A stretch of 64,000 bases of DNA from Curvibacter microcysteis. Its GTDB lineage: Bacteria > Pseudomonadota > Gammaproteobacteria > Burkholderiales > Burkholderiaceae_C. The stretch's first letter is position 1. Each line of letters opens with the position of its first letter. Position numbers and translations under genes: made by a program. Below the pieces are notes generated by a model that saw only the letters and a list, made by a program, of their open reading frames with translations, was not told the DNA's origin and did no database searches. The stretch lies in contig NZ_JAQSIO010000005.1 in the NCBI RefSeq assembly GCF_028649455.1, positions 222,028 to 286,027 of the forward strand, given 5' to 3'. This document shows, piece after piece, positions 46,479 to 55,546 of the stretch.

Positions 46479-47945
46479 ATGAACACCCCGTTGGAGCGCT
46501 CCTCGCGCGCCGCCGCCCCGTCCCCGAGCAGCCCCTGGCGGGAGCTGGCCCTGGTCCAACTGGGTGAGCTGTGCGTGGCCATCCCCATCGACCAGGTGCG
46601 TCAGGCCTGGCCCCGGCCTGCCAGCTTGCAGCCCTTGCCCCGGCGCGACCACGCCCTGCTGGGTGTGATGCAGCTGGAGGGGCAAAGCCTGCCCGTGGTC
46701 GACCTGGCCCGTTGGGTGGACATCCCGCCGGCCCCCGCCAGCCAGGCCGGCGCCGAACGCATCCTGGTGCTGCAATGCGGGGAGCGCCAAGTGGGGCTGC
46801 TGGTGCAAGGGGTGCAAGGCGTACGTCGCGTGCCCACCGCCGCCGTGCAGCGGCTGAGCCACACGCCCGCGCCCGAGGAGGTGTTTGACGCCCTGGTGCA
46901 AATCGAGGGCCTGCCGCAAGGGGCCCAACTGCTGGAGGTGTCACGGCTCATGGACTTGGCCCAGGTCTGGCACCAGGCCGAGGCGCCGGCCCAAGGGCAC
47001 GCCGGCGCGGCGGATCTGAACTCGGGGGATGCCGCGCCCGCCGCCCGCGCCCAACGCTACGCCGTGCTGCGCCTGGGCCAGCGCCTGCTGGGCTTCCCGG
47101 CCGTGACGCTGGGCGAGTTGCGGCCACGCCCCGTGTTGCAGCCTTTTGGGCACAGCCCCCACACCGGCATCGCCCAGTGGCGCGGCCGCCACCTGCCGGT
47201 GCTGGACCTGGGCACCGCCTGGCCGCCCGAGGGGCCGCGCGACAGCCCGCCCTGGCTGCTGGTGCTGTGCCATGGCGAGCTGGCCGTGGGCGTGCTGCTG
47301 CACGAACTGCGCGACATGGTGAGCCTGCGCCCGGCGGACCGCCACGCCGCCCCGCAAGCGCTGGCTGAACTGGGCTACGTGCAGGGCCTGGCGCAGGATG
47401 CAAACGGCGATCCGATCTTTCTGATCGACGTAGCCGCCCTGATCGCGGTCCACCCCGAATCCCAAATCAGCCGGCTGCCCGTGCAGACCAGCGAGCGCGC
47501 CCCCGCCGGGGCCTCGGGGCAGCACGCCAGCTCACGCACCAACGAACAGCCGTACTTGGTGTTCGAGGCCGGCGCCCTGCTGTGCACGCCCGTGTCGGGG
47601 GTGCAAGAGATCCTCGCCCTGCGCCCCGAACAAGTGCCGGCGCCAGGCCAAACGCCAGCGCCCTTTGCCTGGCGCGGCCAGTGGTTGGACCTGATCGACC
47701 TGCCCGGTCGCTTGCGCCCGCGTCACCGCGCCGCGCGGGCGCCCAGCCATGTGCTGGTGGTGCAGCAAGCGCAGCGCTGCCAGGGCTTCTTGATCGAAGA
47801 GGTGCGCTCCATCGTGCCCACCGGTCGGGCACCGCTGAGTCAGCTGAACCTGGGCCAGGACCAGCCGGTCGAGTTTCTGACCCTGGGCGCGCCGCCCGAG
47901 CAACGCAGCGCGCGGCGCATCGACCTGCGCCAAGAAGCAGTCTGA
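46479..47945 (+). CDS. second coupling protein with three CheW-like domains
   Basis: A 488-residue protein of three diverged CheW-like domains, about 20-145, 185-310 and 355-480. The repeats keep the central hydrophobic pattern (LLGVMQLEGQSLPVVDLARW, GIAQWRGRHLPVLDLGTAW, FAWRGQWLDLIDLPGRL). They have lost parts of the canonical EI-VP segment, so some may no longer bind CheA. Start: ATG 46479 has GAGGCAGG upstream and lies in the same transcript as the four-PAS receptor. No cheA, cheB or cheR is beside it, so it probably connects this receptor to the kinase of the island at 2-22 kb. Confidence 0.85.
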   Translation: MNTPLERSSRAAAPSPSSPWRELALVQLGELCVAIPIDQVRQAWPRPASLQPLPRRDHALLGVMQLEGQSLPVVDLARWVDIPPAPASQAGAERILVLQCGERQVGLLVQGVQGVRRVPTAAVQRLSHTPAPEEVFDALVQIEGLPQGAQLLEVSRLMDLAQVWHQAEAPAQGHAGAADLNSGDAAPAARAQRYAVLRLGQRLLGFPAVTLGELRPRPVLQPFGHSPHTGIAQWRGRHLPVLDLGTAWPPEGPRDSPPWLLVLCHGELAVGVLLHELRDMVSLRPADRHAAPQALAELGYVQGLAQDANGDPIFLIDVAALIAVHPESQISRLPVQTSERAPAGASGQHASSRTNEQPYLVFEAGALLCTPVSGVQEILALRPEQVPAPGQTPAPFAWRGQWLDLIDLPGRLRPRHRAARAPSHVLVVQQAQRCQGFLIEEVRSIVPTGRAPLSQLNLGQDQPVEFLTLGAPPEQRSARRIDLRQEAV

Positions 47946-48048
47946 ACTGTCGCGGCCGTTGACCTCGCGGCTTCAGGCCTGGTGTTCAGTCGATGAAACG
48001 CCCTGCCCGCGCCGGGGGCTGGCCCCCGCTTGACTTCCTCGGTTTTCA

Positions 48049-48070
48049 AATAAGAAGACAACTTCTTATT
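48049..48070. promoter_or_regulatory. perfect inverted repeat upstream of the molbindin gene
   Basis: AATAAGAAG at 48049-48057 and CTTCTTATT at 48062-48070 form a nine-base perfect inverted repeat with a four-base spacer, 117 bases before the molbindin ATG and 104 bases after the triple-CheW stop. It is AT-rich in GC-rich surroundings. There is no T-run, so an operator is favoured. It does not look like the ModE consensus known to me. Confidence 0.45.
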
Positions 48071-48186
48071 CGTTCACGGCAGGTCGGCCGCTTTTGACAA
48101 TGGCAACACACCCGGTAAGCACCTGTGGCCTGCCGGAATCCTGTTCACCATCACCTGTCATCGGCCACTTCAAGGAAGCCCAAACC

Positions 48187-48402
48187 ATGTCCATCCAAGC
48201 CATCAACGTCCGCAACCAATTCAAGGGCAAAGTGCGCGAAATCATCCGCGGCGACGTGGTCTCTGAAATCGACGTCGAAACCCCCTGGGGCATCGTCACC
48301 TCCGTCATCACCACCCGCTCGGTGGACGACCTGGGCCTCGTCGTGGGCTCGGACGTGGTGGCCCTGGTGAAGTCCACCGAAGTCTCGATCGCCAAGCTCT
48401 GA
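48187..48402 (+). CDS. molbindin-type molybdate-binding protein (Mop/TOBE domain)
   Basis: A 71-residue cytoplasmic protein formed of a single Mop domain: SIQAINVRNQFKGKVREI, then GDVVSEIDVETPWGIVTSVIT and a closing GSDVVALVKSTEVSIAKL. Such proteins assemble as hexamers that store or buffer molybdate for molybdenum-cofactor enzymes. Length and pattern fit the family exactly. The upstream frame is open, but homology begins at ATG 48187. No mod transporter or molybdoenzyme gene is adjacent. It is preceded by an operator-like palindrome and followed by an imperfect inverted repeat. Confidence 0.93.
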   Translation: MSIQAINVRNQFKGKVREIIRGDVVSEIDVETPWGIVTSVITTRSVDDLGLVVGSDVVALVKSTEVSIAKL

Positions 48403-48436
48403 GCATCCCGCTCGCCTGCCCTGCGACAGAGAAAAA

Positions 48437-48518
48437 ACCTGCCCCACTGTGGGGCTCATGCACTGGCACCTTGGAGAAACTGAAAAATGAGGTGACTGGG
48501 GCATGCAGTGAGGCAGGT
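48437..48518. repeat. long-range inverted repeat downstream of molbindin
   Basis: ACCTGCCCCACTG at 48437-48449 is complementary in 12 of 13 positions to CAGTGAGGCAGGT at 48506-48518, with 56 bases between. It lies in the gap between the molbindin gene and the convergent PepSY-TM gene. It may fold in the transcript and serve as a 3-prime end structure. No T-run follows. Confidence 0.35.
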
Positions 48519-48541
48519 GCAAAACAAAGCGTTCCCTGGCC

Positions 48542-49693
48542 CTAGCGGGGACGCGGGCGCTGGTCCGGTCGACGGGCCGCGCCCCTGGCGTTGGCCCGCC
48601 GCACCAGCCGCCAGCGCCACAGCCCGGTCAGCCACAGCAGCGCCGGAATGAAGCCCAACCCACACACCAGCAGACGCCCCCCCAGGCCGCCTGCCGATCC
48701 GTCGTGCAGCGGGTGCAGCCAGTTCAAGATGCGGTTGGAGGTCCCGAACTGGTTCCGATCCTGTTGCGCCAGCACTTCGCCGCTGTGCGGGTCCATGAAC
48801 ACGTAGCTGTGCGGGAACCGGTCGCTTGGATCGCCCGGCTGCTGCACCCGCACCATGTAGCGCCCGCCCGCGCCGCCAGGCACTTCGAACCAGGCCAGCC
48901 GGCTCTGGGGCATGCGCTCATGGGCCCGCTGCAAAGCCTGCTCAAGCGGGATCACCGGGGCTGAGCTGGGGCTCACCGAGGGTGGGCTGAGCGTGGCCAC
49001 GGGGTCCCAGACCGCGGTCAACACACTGCGGGTCTCGTTGGGCCAGGCCAGCATCCAACCGGTCAGGGTCAAGAGCAACAGGAAGAACAGGCTGAACACC
49101 CCTGCGAGCTTGTGCAGATCGCGCAAGCTGCGGATGGGCGGGGCGCCGCGCTTGTACTGAAAAGCCTGGCGCCACCGGCCCTGAGGCCACCAAGCGGCCA
49201 GCCCGCTGAGCAACAACACACTGCTGGCCAGGCCGGCCCAGCCCACCCAGCGCCGGCCCTCATCGCCCATCTGCAAGGCCATGTGGAGGTCGTAGATCCA
49301 GGTCATGAGGTAGTCGCCCCAGGTGTCGGCACGCAGCACCTGCTGGCCGTCGGCGCTGAGCCACACCATGACCCGCTTGGCATGGTGGCCGCTGTGCGCC
49401 TCCTGGTAGCGCACGGCGAGGGGGCCGGGCACGCCACTGACCTCAAAGCGCCACAGGCCCTGCCGCTCAGGCCACTGGCGTTGCAAGGTGTGCAGGGCCT
49501 GCGACCAGACGGGCGAGTCCCAGCCCGGGGCGGGCCCGAGCGCTGGCTGCGCGATCTCCGGGTGGAGCCAGCGGTCGATCTCCTGGTAGAACACCAGAAC
49601 CGACCCCGTCAGCCCCAGGACCAGCAACAAGGCGCCCACACTCAGGCCCAACCAGAGGTGGCCTTGGCGAACGAGGATGCGAACCCGCGCCAT
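48542..49693 (-). CDS. PepSY-associated transmembrane protein (reductase-like)
   Basis: A 383-residue inner-membrane protein of the PepSY_TM family. The first helix (WLGLSVGALLLVLGLTGSVLVFY) with YQEIDRWLHPEI after it, a periplasmic PepSY region, helices near 150-170 and 205-225, a second periplasmic part and a last helix (LLVCGLGFIPALLWLTGLWRW) follow the family plan. Histidines in YDLHMAL, LHKLAG and NWLHPLHDG could bind heme. Such proteins accompany TonB receptors and are thought to reduce metal-siderophore complexes. It begins four bases after the receptor stop. Confidence 0.9.
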   Translation of the reverse strand: MARVRILVRQGHLWLGLSVGALLLVLGLTGSVLVFYQEIDRWLHPEIAQPALGPAPGWDSPVWSQALHTLQRQWPERQGLWRFEVSGVPGPLAVRYQEAHSGHHAKRVMVWLSADGQQVLRADTWGDYLMTWIYDLHMALQMGDEGRRWVGWAGLASSVLLLSGLAAWWPQGRWRQAFQYKRGAPPIRSLRDLHKLAGVFSLFFLLLLTLTGWMLAWPNETRSVLTAVWDPVATLSPPSVSPSSAPVIPLEQALQRAHERMPQSRLAWFEVPGGAGGRYMVRVQQPGDPSDRFPHSYVFMDPHSGEVLAQQDRNQFGTSNRILNWLHPLHDGSAGGLGGRLLVCGLGFIPALLWLTGLWRWRLVRRANARGAARRPDQRPRPR

Positions 49694-49697
49694 GGGC

Positions 49698-51911
49698 TCA
49701 GAACTGCGACCGCAGCGACAGCTCGAAGCTGCGCGGCGCGCCGATGTAGAGGTTGGTCGTCGGGTAGCCGGAGTACTCGCCGTAGAAGGCATTGCCGAGG
49801 TTGCGGCCGCGCAAGGTCAGCGTGGACTGCTTGGCCAGTTGCCAGGACACCGCGGCGTCCAGGGTCGAGTGGCCGCGCACAAAAATGGTGTTGGCCGTGT
49901 CGGTGTAGAAGCCCGAAACATGGCGCACCAAGGCGCTCAAGGTCAGCGCGGTGTTGGGCACCTGGTAACTGGCGTGGGCGCTGGCGGTGGTGGTCGGGGT
50001 GTTGATGGGGCGGTTGCCCGTGCGCACGGCACCACCCGCTTCGATCAGCTGGTCGTACTTGGCATCCACCCAGCCCAGGTTGGCGCCCAGCAGCAGTTGG
50101 CGGGTGGCGGCGGCCCCGAGGCTGAACTCCAGGCCGCGCGAGGACTGGCTGCCGCCTTGCACGGTCAGCGAGGCATTGGCCGGGTCACGCGTGAGGATGT
50201 CGTTTTGCTGGATGTAGAAAGCAGCGGCGGTGAAGGTCAGTCGCTTGTCCAGGGCGTTCATCTTCAGCCCGCCCTCCACCGAGTGGCCCGTGGTCAGTTT
50301 GAAGCCGGTATTCACGATGGACTGAACCAGCATGGACGACACCGGCGTGGCCGCCGTGGTGTAGAGCGCATACAGCGTGGTGTCAGGGTTCAGGTCATAG
50401 GTGCTGCCCAGGCGCCAGGAAGCGGGCTTGTAGCGCGGGTTGGCGTTTTGGACGCTGTTGGGCGTCACGTTGTAGTTGGTGACGGTGCGCTGCAGGTCGA
50501 TGTCGTCGTAGCGCAGTCCCGCCAGCACCAGCCAGTTCGGCGCCAGGTTCAGCGCGTCCTCGGCAAAGATCGACGTGGTCTGCTGCTTGGAATCAAAGTT
50601 GACGTTGCCGGCGCTGTAGGCGCTGGCCGCCGTCGGGATGGTGCCCACCACGGGGTTGTAGGGGTCCACCGCCGCCACAGCGGTGCTCGACGAGGACTGG
50701 CGCAGGCTGGCGAAGCGGGTCTGGTTGTATTCAGCTCCGACGGTGAAGCGGTTCTTCAGGCCCAGCAGCGTGCCTTCATGGGACAGGGCGGTGCGCGCGT
50801 TCCAGAACTGGTGGTCGTGGTAGAAGCGCTGCACGGTGCGCACAAAGCGGCCGTAGGGGAAGGCACTGGTCGGCGCCGCAAAGGTCTGGGTGTCGCTGAG
50901 CACGTAGTCGCGCTTGGCGGTGTAGGCCGTCAGGTCCGTGGCCAGTGACCAACCTGGCTGGAGCGTCCAGTCGATCTTGCCGCGCAAGGTCGTCTCTTCG
51001 GCGCCCGAATAAGAGCCAGCCGGGTTGTAGTTGACCCGGCGCAGGGCCTCATCGACCACCAAACCATTGGTCGTGCTGACCAGGTGGCTGGGCTGGCGGG
51101 CCACGGCGGAGGACACCAAGGGAATGCCCTGGTAGGTGCCGGCGTAGCGGTCACGGTAGTGGTCCAGCGCCACCAGCACCGACAGATCGCGCTGGGGCTT
51201 GAGCAGGACGCTGCCCGTCAGACCTTGGGATTGGGTGGCGTTGTTGTTGACGTCATACAGGCTGTTGGACTGCAGGCTGCTGGCATCGAGGTGGATGGCC
51301 GCCGTGTCCGACAGTGGCAGGTTCAAGCCCGCGGCCGCCATCGTGGTGCCGAAGCTGCCCACGCTGAGCAAGGTCTCGCCGTGCTGGCCATCGAAGTTGG
51401 GCTTTTTGCTGACCTTGTTGACCACACCGCCCAGCGCCCCTTCGCCGTACAAGACAGAAGCCGGGCCCTTGATGACTTCAATGCGATCGAAATGCCAGGT
51501 GTTGGTGTCGCGCTGCACGATGGTCGAGGTTGACACGCGCACCCCGTCTTGCAGGATGGAGATGGCGTTGCCCGAGAAGCCGCGCATCATCAGCGTGGCC
51601 GGGTTGCCCGGCACATTGCCCGCAATCACCCCCGGGATGTCGGCAAAGGCCTCGCGGGCCGTGCGCAGGCCGCGCTGCTGCATCTCCTCTTGCGTGATGG
51701 CCTGGACCGTGGCCGGGATTTCACGGGCCGTCAGGCCCAGTCGGCTGCCCGAGCTGCTGGGCTCATCCAGGGCCAGCGGGTCTTGCCGGGCGCTGACATC
51801 GACCGACTTCAGGGTCGGCGTGGGGAGCGTTGTTTGCGCCAGGGCGGCAGGCGAACCCACCAGGGTGGCGACGGCCAAGGCCGTCATGGACAGAGCAAAA
51901 GAGGAGTTCAT
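49698..51911 (-). CDS. TonB-dependent siderophore receptor
   Basis: A 737-residue outer-membrane receptor. Signal peptide to about residue 25 (ending AALAQ), then the plug domain (IPATVQAITQEEMQQRGLRTA, MRGFSGNAISILQDGVR, VIKGPASVLYGEGALGGVVNKVSKKP) and a barrel that ends with aromatic FELSLRSQF. The RGF and GVVNKVSKKP patterns fit siderophore receptors such as FhuA/FcuA/FpvA types, but the ligand is not predictable. No Fur-like box was noticed in the 253 bases upstream. It is cotranscribed with the PepSY-TM gene, and a DUF2946 gene lies upstream on the same strand. Confidence 0.92.
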   Translation of the reverse strand: MNSSFALSMTALAVATLVGSPAALAQTTLPTPTLKSVDVSARQDPLALDEPSSSGSRLGLTAREIPATVQAITQEEMQQRGLRTAREAFADIPGVIAGNVPGNPATLMMRGFSGNAISILQDGVRVSTSTIVQRDTNTWHFDRIEVIKGPASVLYGEGALGGVVNKVSKKPNFDGQHGETLLSVGSFGTTMAAAGLNLPLSDTAAIHLDASSLQSNSLYDVNNNATQSQGLTGSVLLKPQRDLSVLVALDHYRDRYAGTYQGIPLVSSAVARQPSHLVSTTNGLVVDEALRRVNYNPAGSYSGAEETTLRGKIDWTLQPGWSLATDLTAYTAKRDYVLSDTQTFAAPTSAFPYGRFVRTVQRFYHDHQFWNARTALSHEGTLLGLKNRFTVGAEYNQTRFASLRQSSSSTAVAAVDPYNPVVGTIPTAASAYSAGNVNFDSKQQTTSIFAEDALNLAPNWLVLAGLRYDDIDLQRTVTNYNVTPNSVQNANPRYKPASWRLGSTYDLNPDTTLYALYTTAATPVSSMLVQSIVNTGFKLTTGHSVEGGLKMNALDKRLTFTAAAFYIQQNDILTRDPANASLTVQGGSQSSRGLEFSLGAAATRQLLLGANLGWVDAKYDQLIEAGGAVRTGNRPINTPTTTASAHASYQVPNTALTLSALVRHVSGFYTDTANTIFVRGHSTLDAAVSWQLAKQSTLTLRGRNLGNAFYGEYSGYPTTNLYIGAPRSFELSLRSQF

Positions 51912-52164
51912 GGAGAAAGCCAAGAGCGGCCTCAAGTCGGCGCGCCGGCCTGTCCCGCCGCCAGCGCGCAGGCCACCATCGGGTGCGCCTCGAGCGGGGC
52001 CAAAGACAGCCGACCCCGCCCTTGAAAAGCCAGGATCTAAAAACGGGGGGAAACAGGGCCCAGCCAGATGGCGCCGTCCTGCAACGGCAAGCCAGACTGG
52101 GTGGACAGGCACCGCTTGCGCGGCGCAGGTCAACCCAGATCAGGGGCTGGGCGAGCGCGAGGGC

Positions 52165-52527
52165 TCAGTGCGCCGGGGGCGGGCCGCGCGAGGGCGGTGG
52201 GGCCGAGGTGAGCGCAGCGATGCGCGCTGCGGGAATGGACCGCAGCGCATGGGCCAGGGCCACGGGGGCTGGGGAGTCCAGGGACAAAAGCGGTGGCGGA
52301 GCACCCAGGTTGACGCACAGGGTGCAGTCCAGGCTGTGGGGCTCAGCGCCCGCGACGGCGCGCTCATCACCGCTCTTGAGCACCATCTGAATGGCACCGG
52401 CACCCGAGCAGATCAACTCCATGGTTTTGGGCGCGATCAGGGGCGAAGCCACCGCACTGCCCAAGGTCAGCGCGAACCAAACCAGCAGGAGCTGGATGAG
52501 GTTCTTGGAGGGCTGAGCCAAGGTCAT
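52165..52527 (-). CDS. DUF2946 family small membrane-anchored protein
   Basis: A 120-residue protein with one hydrophobic segment (LIQLLLVWFALTLGSAVAS) as signal or anchor and a CxxC motif (LDCTLCVNLGAPPP) typical of DUF2946 proteins. A Pro/Ala/Ser-rich tail follows. DUF2946 genes are found beside TonB receptor and PepSY genes and are associated with copper or other metal handling, while their function is unproven. ATG 52560 is an alternative start adding 11 residues. Neither has a clear ribosome-binding site. Confidence 0.7.
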   Translation of the reverse strand: MTLAQPSKNLIQLLLVWFALTLGSAVASPLIAPKTMELICSGAGAIQMVLKSGDERAVAGAEPHSLDCTLCVNLGAPPPLLSLDSPAPVALAHALRSIPAARIAALTSAPPPSRGPPPAH

Positions 52528-52877
52528 GGCGGCGATTATGCGATAGAACCGTTTACACATTTCACGACAACTTCACATGTTCAGGGTCAGCCAAGCGCCT
52601 GTGGCCCCCAGCACCACAGAGGCGATTGACGCGCTGGATGGCACCCGCCCTCTGCCAGCCACCTGGGCGCTTTGACGCCCGGGGGCCCATCCACCACATC
52701 CCCGATGAACGATATGCGCAGGCCTTCGTTCACGGCGGCGCCGCTTGCTGCGACAGTACCCCCATGCGCTGAGTTGAAGACCCGTCTGACGCCCATCGAC
52801 AGACCTGGTCCTCCACTCCAAGCACCAATTGGCTCGCGGGGGTGAGCTGCTGCCTGACCTGGTCAGGCATTTCCAAC

Positions 52878-52912
52878 GGCCGCTGACGGGCTCTCGTCAG
52901 CGGCCTTTTTTT
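52878..52912 (+). terminator. strong intrinsic terminator with no recognised gene upstream
   Basis: GGCCGCTGACG and CGTCAGCGGCC form a perfect 11-bp stem with a GGCTCT loop, directly followed by seven T on the plus strand. The nearest upstream genes are on the other strand. Confidence 0.88.
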
Positions 52913-52959
52913 ATCCCCTTCATGGCGGTTCAGCGCGCCCTCCAACCCAGTCAATGACC

Positions 52960-52985
52960 AAAAAAAATGCCAGCAACGCTGGCAT
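52960..52985 (-). terminator. intrinsic terminator of the leftward binding-protein transcript
   Basis: On the minus strand ATGCCAGC-GTT-GCTGGCAT, a perfect 8-bp stem, is followed by eight T, 69 bases beyond the stop of the solute-binding protein gene. Confidence 0.85.
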
Positions 52986-53053
52986 GTCTGGGCGGGGGCG
53001 AGCCCCGAGCGGCAGAAGACGGACCGGCCACCGCTCAGGCGCGGATGACCGCT

Positions 53054-54076
53054 TCAGGCCGGGCGCAAGGCCTTCTCAAAGCGGCGGTCCCACAGCGTTG
53101 CCACCTGGGCCGGGCCGTCCAGCACGCCCAGTTTCTGGAAGGTGTCAGCCACCTCCTGGTGGCCCGTGACGACCTTGTCGCTGACCGGGCGCAGGTCAAA
53201 GTCCTCGCTGCGGTTGTTCCACAGCTCGATCAAATCGCCCACGGGAATGCGCGTCTCAACCGAAATGGCCCGCGCATAGTCCAGGTAGTTCTGGTTGGCC
53301 CACAGGTAGGCGCGGCGCAGGCGTTGCAGGTAGTCGGTGATGGCCAGTTGGGTCAGCGGGTCCGCCACCGACTTGGGGTTGGCATAAATCGGGAAGTTGC
53401 CCGACAGGTAGCCCACGCCGGTTTTGAGCACACGCGCACCGTACTTGAGGCGGGCAATCTGGCCGTTGTAGCCATAGATGGCCCAGGCATCGAGGTCACC
53501 CCGGTCAAAGGCCGACAAGCCATCGGCTGGGCTCAGGTTGATGGCGTTGATGTCCGAAAAGCTCAAGCCCGCCTCGGCCAGTTGCTTGCTCAAGAAGTAG
53601 TGCGCGGTGGTGGCCCGCACATAGCCCACGCGCTTGCCCTTGAGGTCGGCAATGGTCTTGATGGCGGTGTCCTTGCGCGCCACCGTGACCTGGTTGTTCA
53701 GGTCCTCGCGCACCACGGCAATGAAGCGCACCTGCGCCTTTTGCCGTGCCGCAAACAGGGCCGGGATTTCACTGCCCGAGCCCAGGTCCAGCGCGTCGCC
53801 GTTCAGGGCCTCGATGTGCAGCACGCCGTTGTTGAGCTCGCGCCATTCGATCTTGTACGGCGTCTGGGTCAGCTTGGCAGCCGTCAACAGGGCGCGCCAG
53901 TTGCCCTTGTAGGTGCCAATGCGCAGCGTGACCTTGGACAGGTCTTCGCCGGCGGCCAGGGCCGAAGGGGCGGCGGTGCCCAACCAGGGCGCCGCCAGGG
54001 CAGCGCCCAAAAATTGGCGGCGCGGCCAGGCCGAGGCCGGCGTCGAGACGAGGGGGGTAGGGAGATCAGTCTTCAT
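53054..54076 (-). CDS. sulfonate-type ABC solute-binding protein
   Basis: A 340-residue periplasmic binding protein of the SsuA/TauA (NMT1-like) superfamily. A twin-arginine-like signal (RRQFLGAALAAPWLG) suggests Tat export. The mature protein has LRIGTYKGNW, IEWRELNNGVLHIEALNGDALDLGSGSEIPALFAA and TIADLKGKRVGY, the usual order for sulfonate binders. It is the terminal gene of a leftward unit with the flavin monooxygenase upstream (gap 99 bases). The ligand is probably an organosulfur compound, from context. No matching permease or ATPase is in the window. Confidence 0.88.
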   Translation of the reverse strand: MKTDLPTPLVSTPASAWPRRQFLGAALAAPWLGTAAPSALAAGEDLSKVTLRIGTYKGNWRALLTAAKLTQTPYKIEWRELNNGVLHIEALNGDALDLGSGSEIPALFAARQKAQVRFIAVVREDLNNQVTVARKDTAIKTIADLKGKRVGYVRATTAHYFLSKQLAEAGLSFSDINAINLSPADGLSAFDRGDLDAWAIYGYNGQIARLKYGARVLKTGVGYLSGNFPIYANPKSVADPLTQLAITDYLQRLRRAYLWANQNYLDYARAISVETRIPVGDLIELWNNRSEDFDLRPVSDKVVTGHQEVADTFQKLGVLDGPAQVATLWDRRFEKALRPA

Positions 54077-54175
54077 GGTCAGTTGGTCAAAGTCAGAAGG
54101 TCATGGCCCAGTGGGGCACCAGGCGCTGCCCCGCCCGTGCCGGGCCAGGGACAGGCCAGCGCACAGCGCTCCGTT

Positions 54176-55546
54176 TCAGGCCGGCGTCAAACGCTCAGCC
54201 AAGGCCGGCGAGGCCACTCGGGCGTGGCGGTTGATCGGGAAAGGCAGCTTCAGCAAATCGCGCAAGGTGGCTTGCGCTTCGTAGTCTTGGCGGTAGATGC
54301 CGCGCGCTTGCAGCAAAGGCACGACCAGTTCGACGAAGTCCTTCAGCGAGGTGTTGGGCAAGGCCTCAAAGAAGTTGAAGCCGTCGGCAGCGCCTTGCTC
54401 GAACCAGCGCTGGATCTCGTCGGCCACCTGCTCGGCAGAGCCGACAAAAGTGCGCTTGGGGCGGGCAAACCAAAGCGCCACCTCGCGCAGCGTCCAGCCG
54501 GTTTCAGCGGCGATCTGCTTGATGCGGTCGCTGGCGGCCTGCTGGCTGTTGCGCCCCAGGTCACCGACATCGGGGAAGGGCTCGTCCAGCGGGTACTTCG
54601 AAAAATCGTGGTCATTGAAGGGGCGCGCCAAGGCCGCGATCGCGTTCTCGATCGGCACCAGGGCGGCCAGGGTCTCGTACTTTTCTTCGGCCTCCTGCGC
54701 GGTGCGGCCCACGATGGGGCGGATGCCAGGCAGCAGGTAGACCTGCCCTGGGTCACGTCCAGCAGCGACCACACGGGCCTTGACGTCACGGTAGTAGGCC
54801 TGGGCCTCTTCCAGCGTGTCGGCATGGAAGAAGATCGCATCGGCGCGCTGCGCAGCAAAGGTCTTGCCATCGTCCGAGGCCCCGGCCTGGAACACCACGG
54901 GCTGGCCCTGACGCGAGCGCGCAATGTTGAGCGGGCCTTCGACCTGGAAGAACTCGCCCTGGTGGTCCAGCCGGTGCAGTTTGGCCGGGTCAAAGAACTG
55001 GCCTGTGGCCTTGTTGCGGGTCAGGGCGTCGTCCTCCCAGGAATCCCACAGGCCCTGGACCACGAACAGGTGCTCATGGGCCAGGCGGTAGCGCACGTCG
55101 TGGGCGTAGTGCTCTTGGCGGCTGTAGTTTCGGGCACTGCCGTCCAGCCACGAGGTCACCACGTTCCAGCCGGCGCGCCCGCCGCTGACGTGGTCCAGCG
55201 AGGCGAACTGGCGCGCCACCGTGAAGGGTTCGCTGTAGCTGGCCGTGACCGTGCCCACCAGACCGATGTGTTGGGTCACCGCGGCCAGGGCCGACAGGAT
55301 GGTCAGCGGCTCGAAGCGGTTCAGGTAGTGCGGGCTGGAGCGCTCGGTGATGTGCACGCTGTCGGCCACGAACAGGAAGTCAAAGCACCCCTTCTCGGCC
55401 AGCTGTGCCTGCTCGGTGTAGAAGCGGAAATTGACGCTGCCGTCGGCCAGGGCCTGCTCATGGCGCCAATCGCCCCAGCCGGCGCCCACGCCGTGCAGGA
55501 CGAAGCCCAGTTTGAGGTGTTTGGGGGAGGACGTGCGGGTGCTCAT
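54176..55546 (-). CDS. NtaA/SnaA/DszA-family FMN-dependent monooxygenase
   Basis: A 456-residue luciferase-like oxygenase of the NtaA/SnaA/DszA group, which uses reduced FMN from a separate reductase to oxidise nitrilotriacetate, sulfones and related compounds. Signatures are [20 protein letters not shown] near the start, [34 protein letters not shown] and [17 protein letters not shown]. In this setting a sulfone or sulfonate substrate is likely. ATG 55546 begins the conserved protein. The open frame upstream is not conserved. No flavin reductase gene is found in the window. Confidence 0.92.
   Translation of the reverse strand: MSTRTSSPKHLKLGFVLHGVGAGWGDWRHEQALADGSVNFRFYTEQAQLAEKGCFDFLFVADSVHITERSSPHYLNRFEPLTILSALAAVTQHIGLVGTVTASYSEPFTVARQFASLDHVSGGRAGWNVVTSWLDGSARNYSRQEHYAHDVRYRLAHEHLFVVQGLWDSWEDDALTRNKATGQFFDPAKLHRLDHQGEFFQVEGPLNIARSRQGQPVVFQAGASDDGKTFAAQRADAIFFHADTLEEAQAYYRDVKARVVAAGRDPGQVYLLPGIRPIVGRTAQEAEEKYETLAALVPIENAIAALARPFNDHDFSKYPLDEPFPDVGDLGRNSQQAASDRIKQIAAETGWTLREVALWFARPKRTFVGSAEQVADEIQRWFEQGAADGFNFFEALPNTSLKDFVELVVPLLQARGIYRQDYEAQATLRDLLKLPFPINRHARVASPALAERLTPA

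Larger units (their letters stand above)
52561..53053. other. intergenic region with facing terminators and a possible small RNA
   Basis: This 493-base stretch lies between divergent-side DUF2946 and the leftward binding-protein gene. It contains a hairpin TGCCTGAC-CTG-GTCAGGCA at 52851-52869, then a strong plus-strand terminator at 52878-52912, and a minus-strand terminator at 52960-52985. No convincing gene reads rightward into the first terminator, so a small RNA ending at about 52912 is suspected. Its 5-prime end cannot be set. Minus-strand open frames at 52573-52821 have no family resemblance. Confidence 0.55.

Noticed and set aside
52587..52796. Minus-strand 69-codon frame in the intergenic region after DUF2946
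   Set aside because: No ribosome-binding site, no family resemblance, and no conserved neighbour relation. The facing terminators suggest a plus-strand RNA instead.
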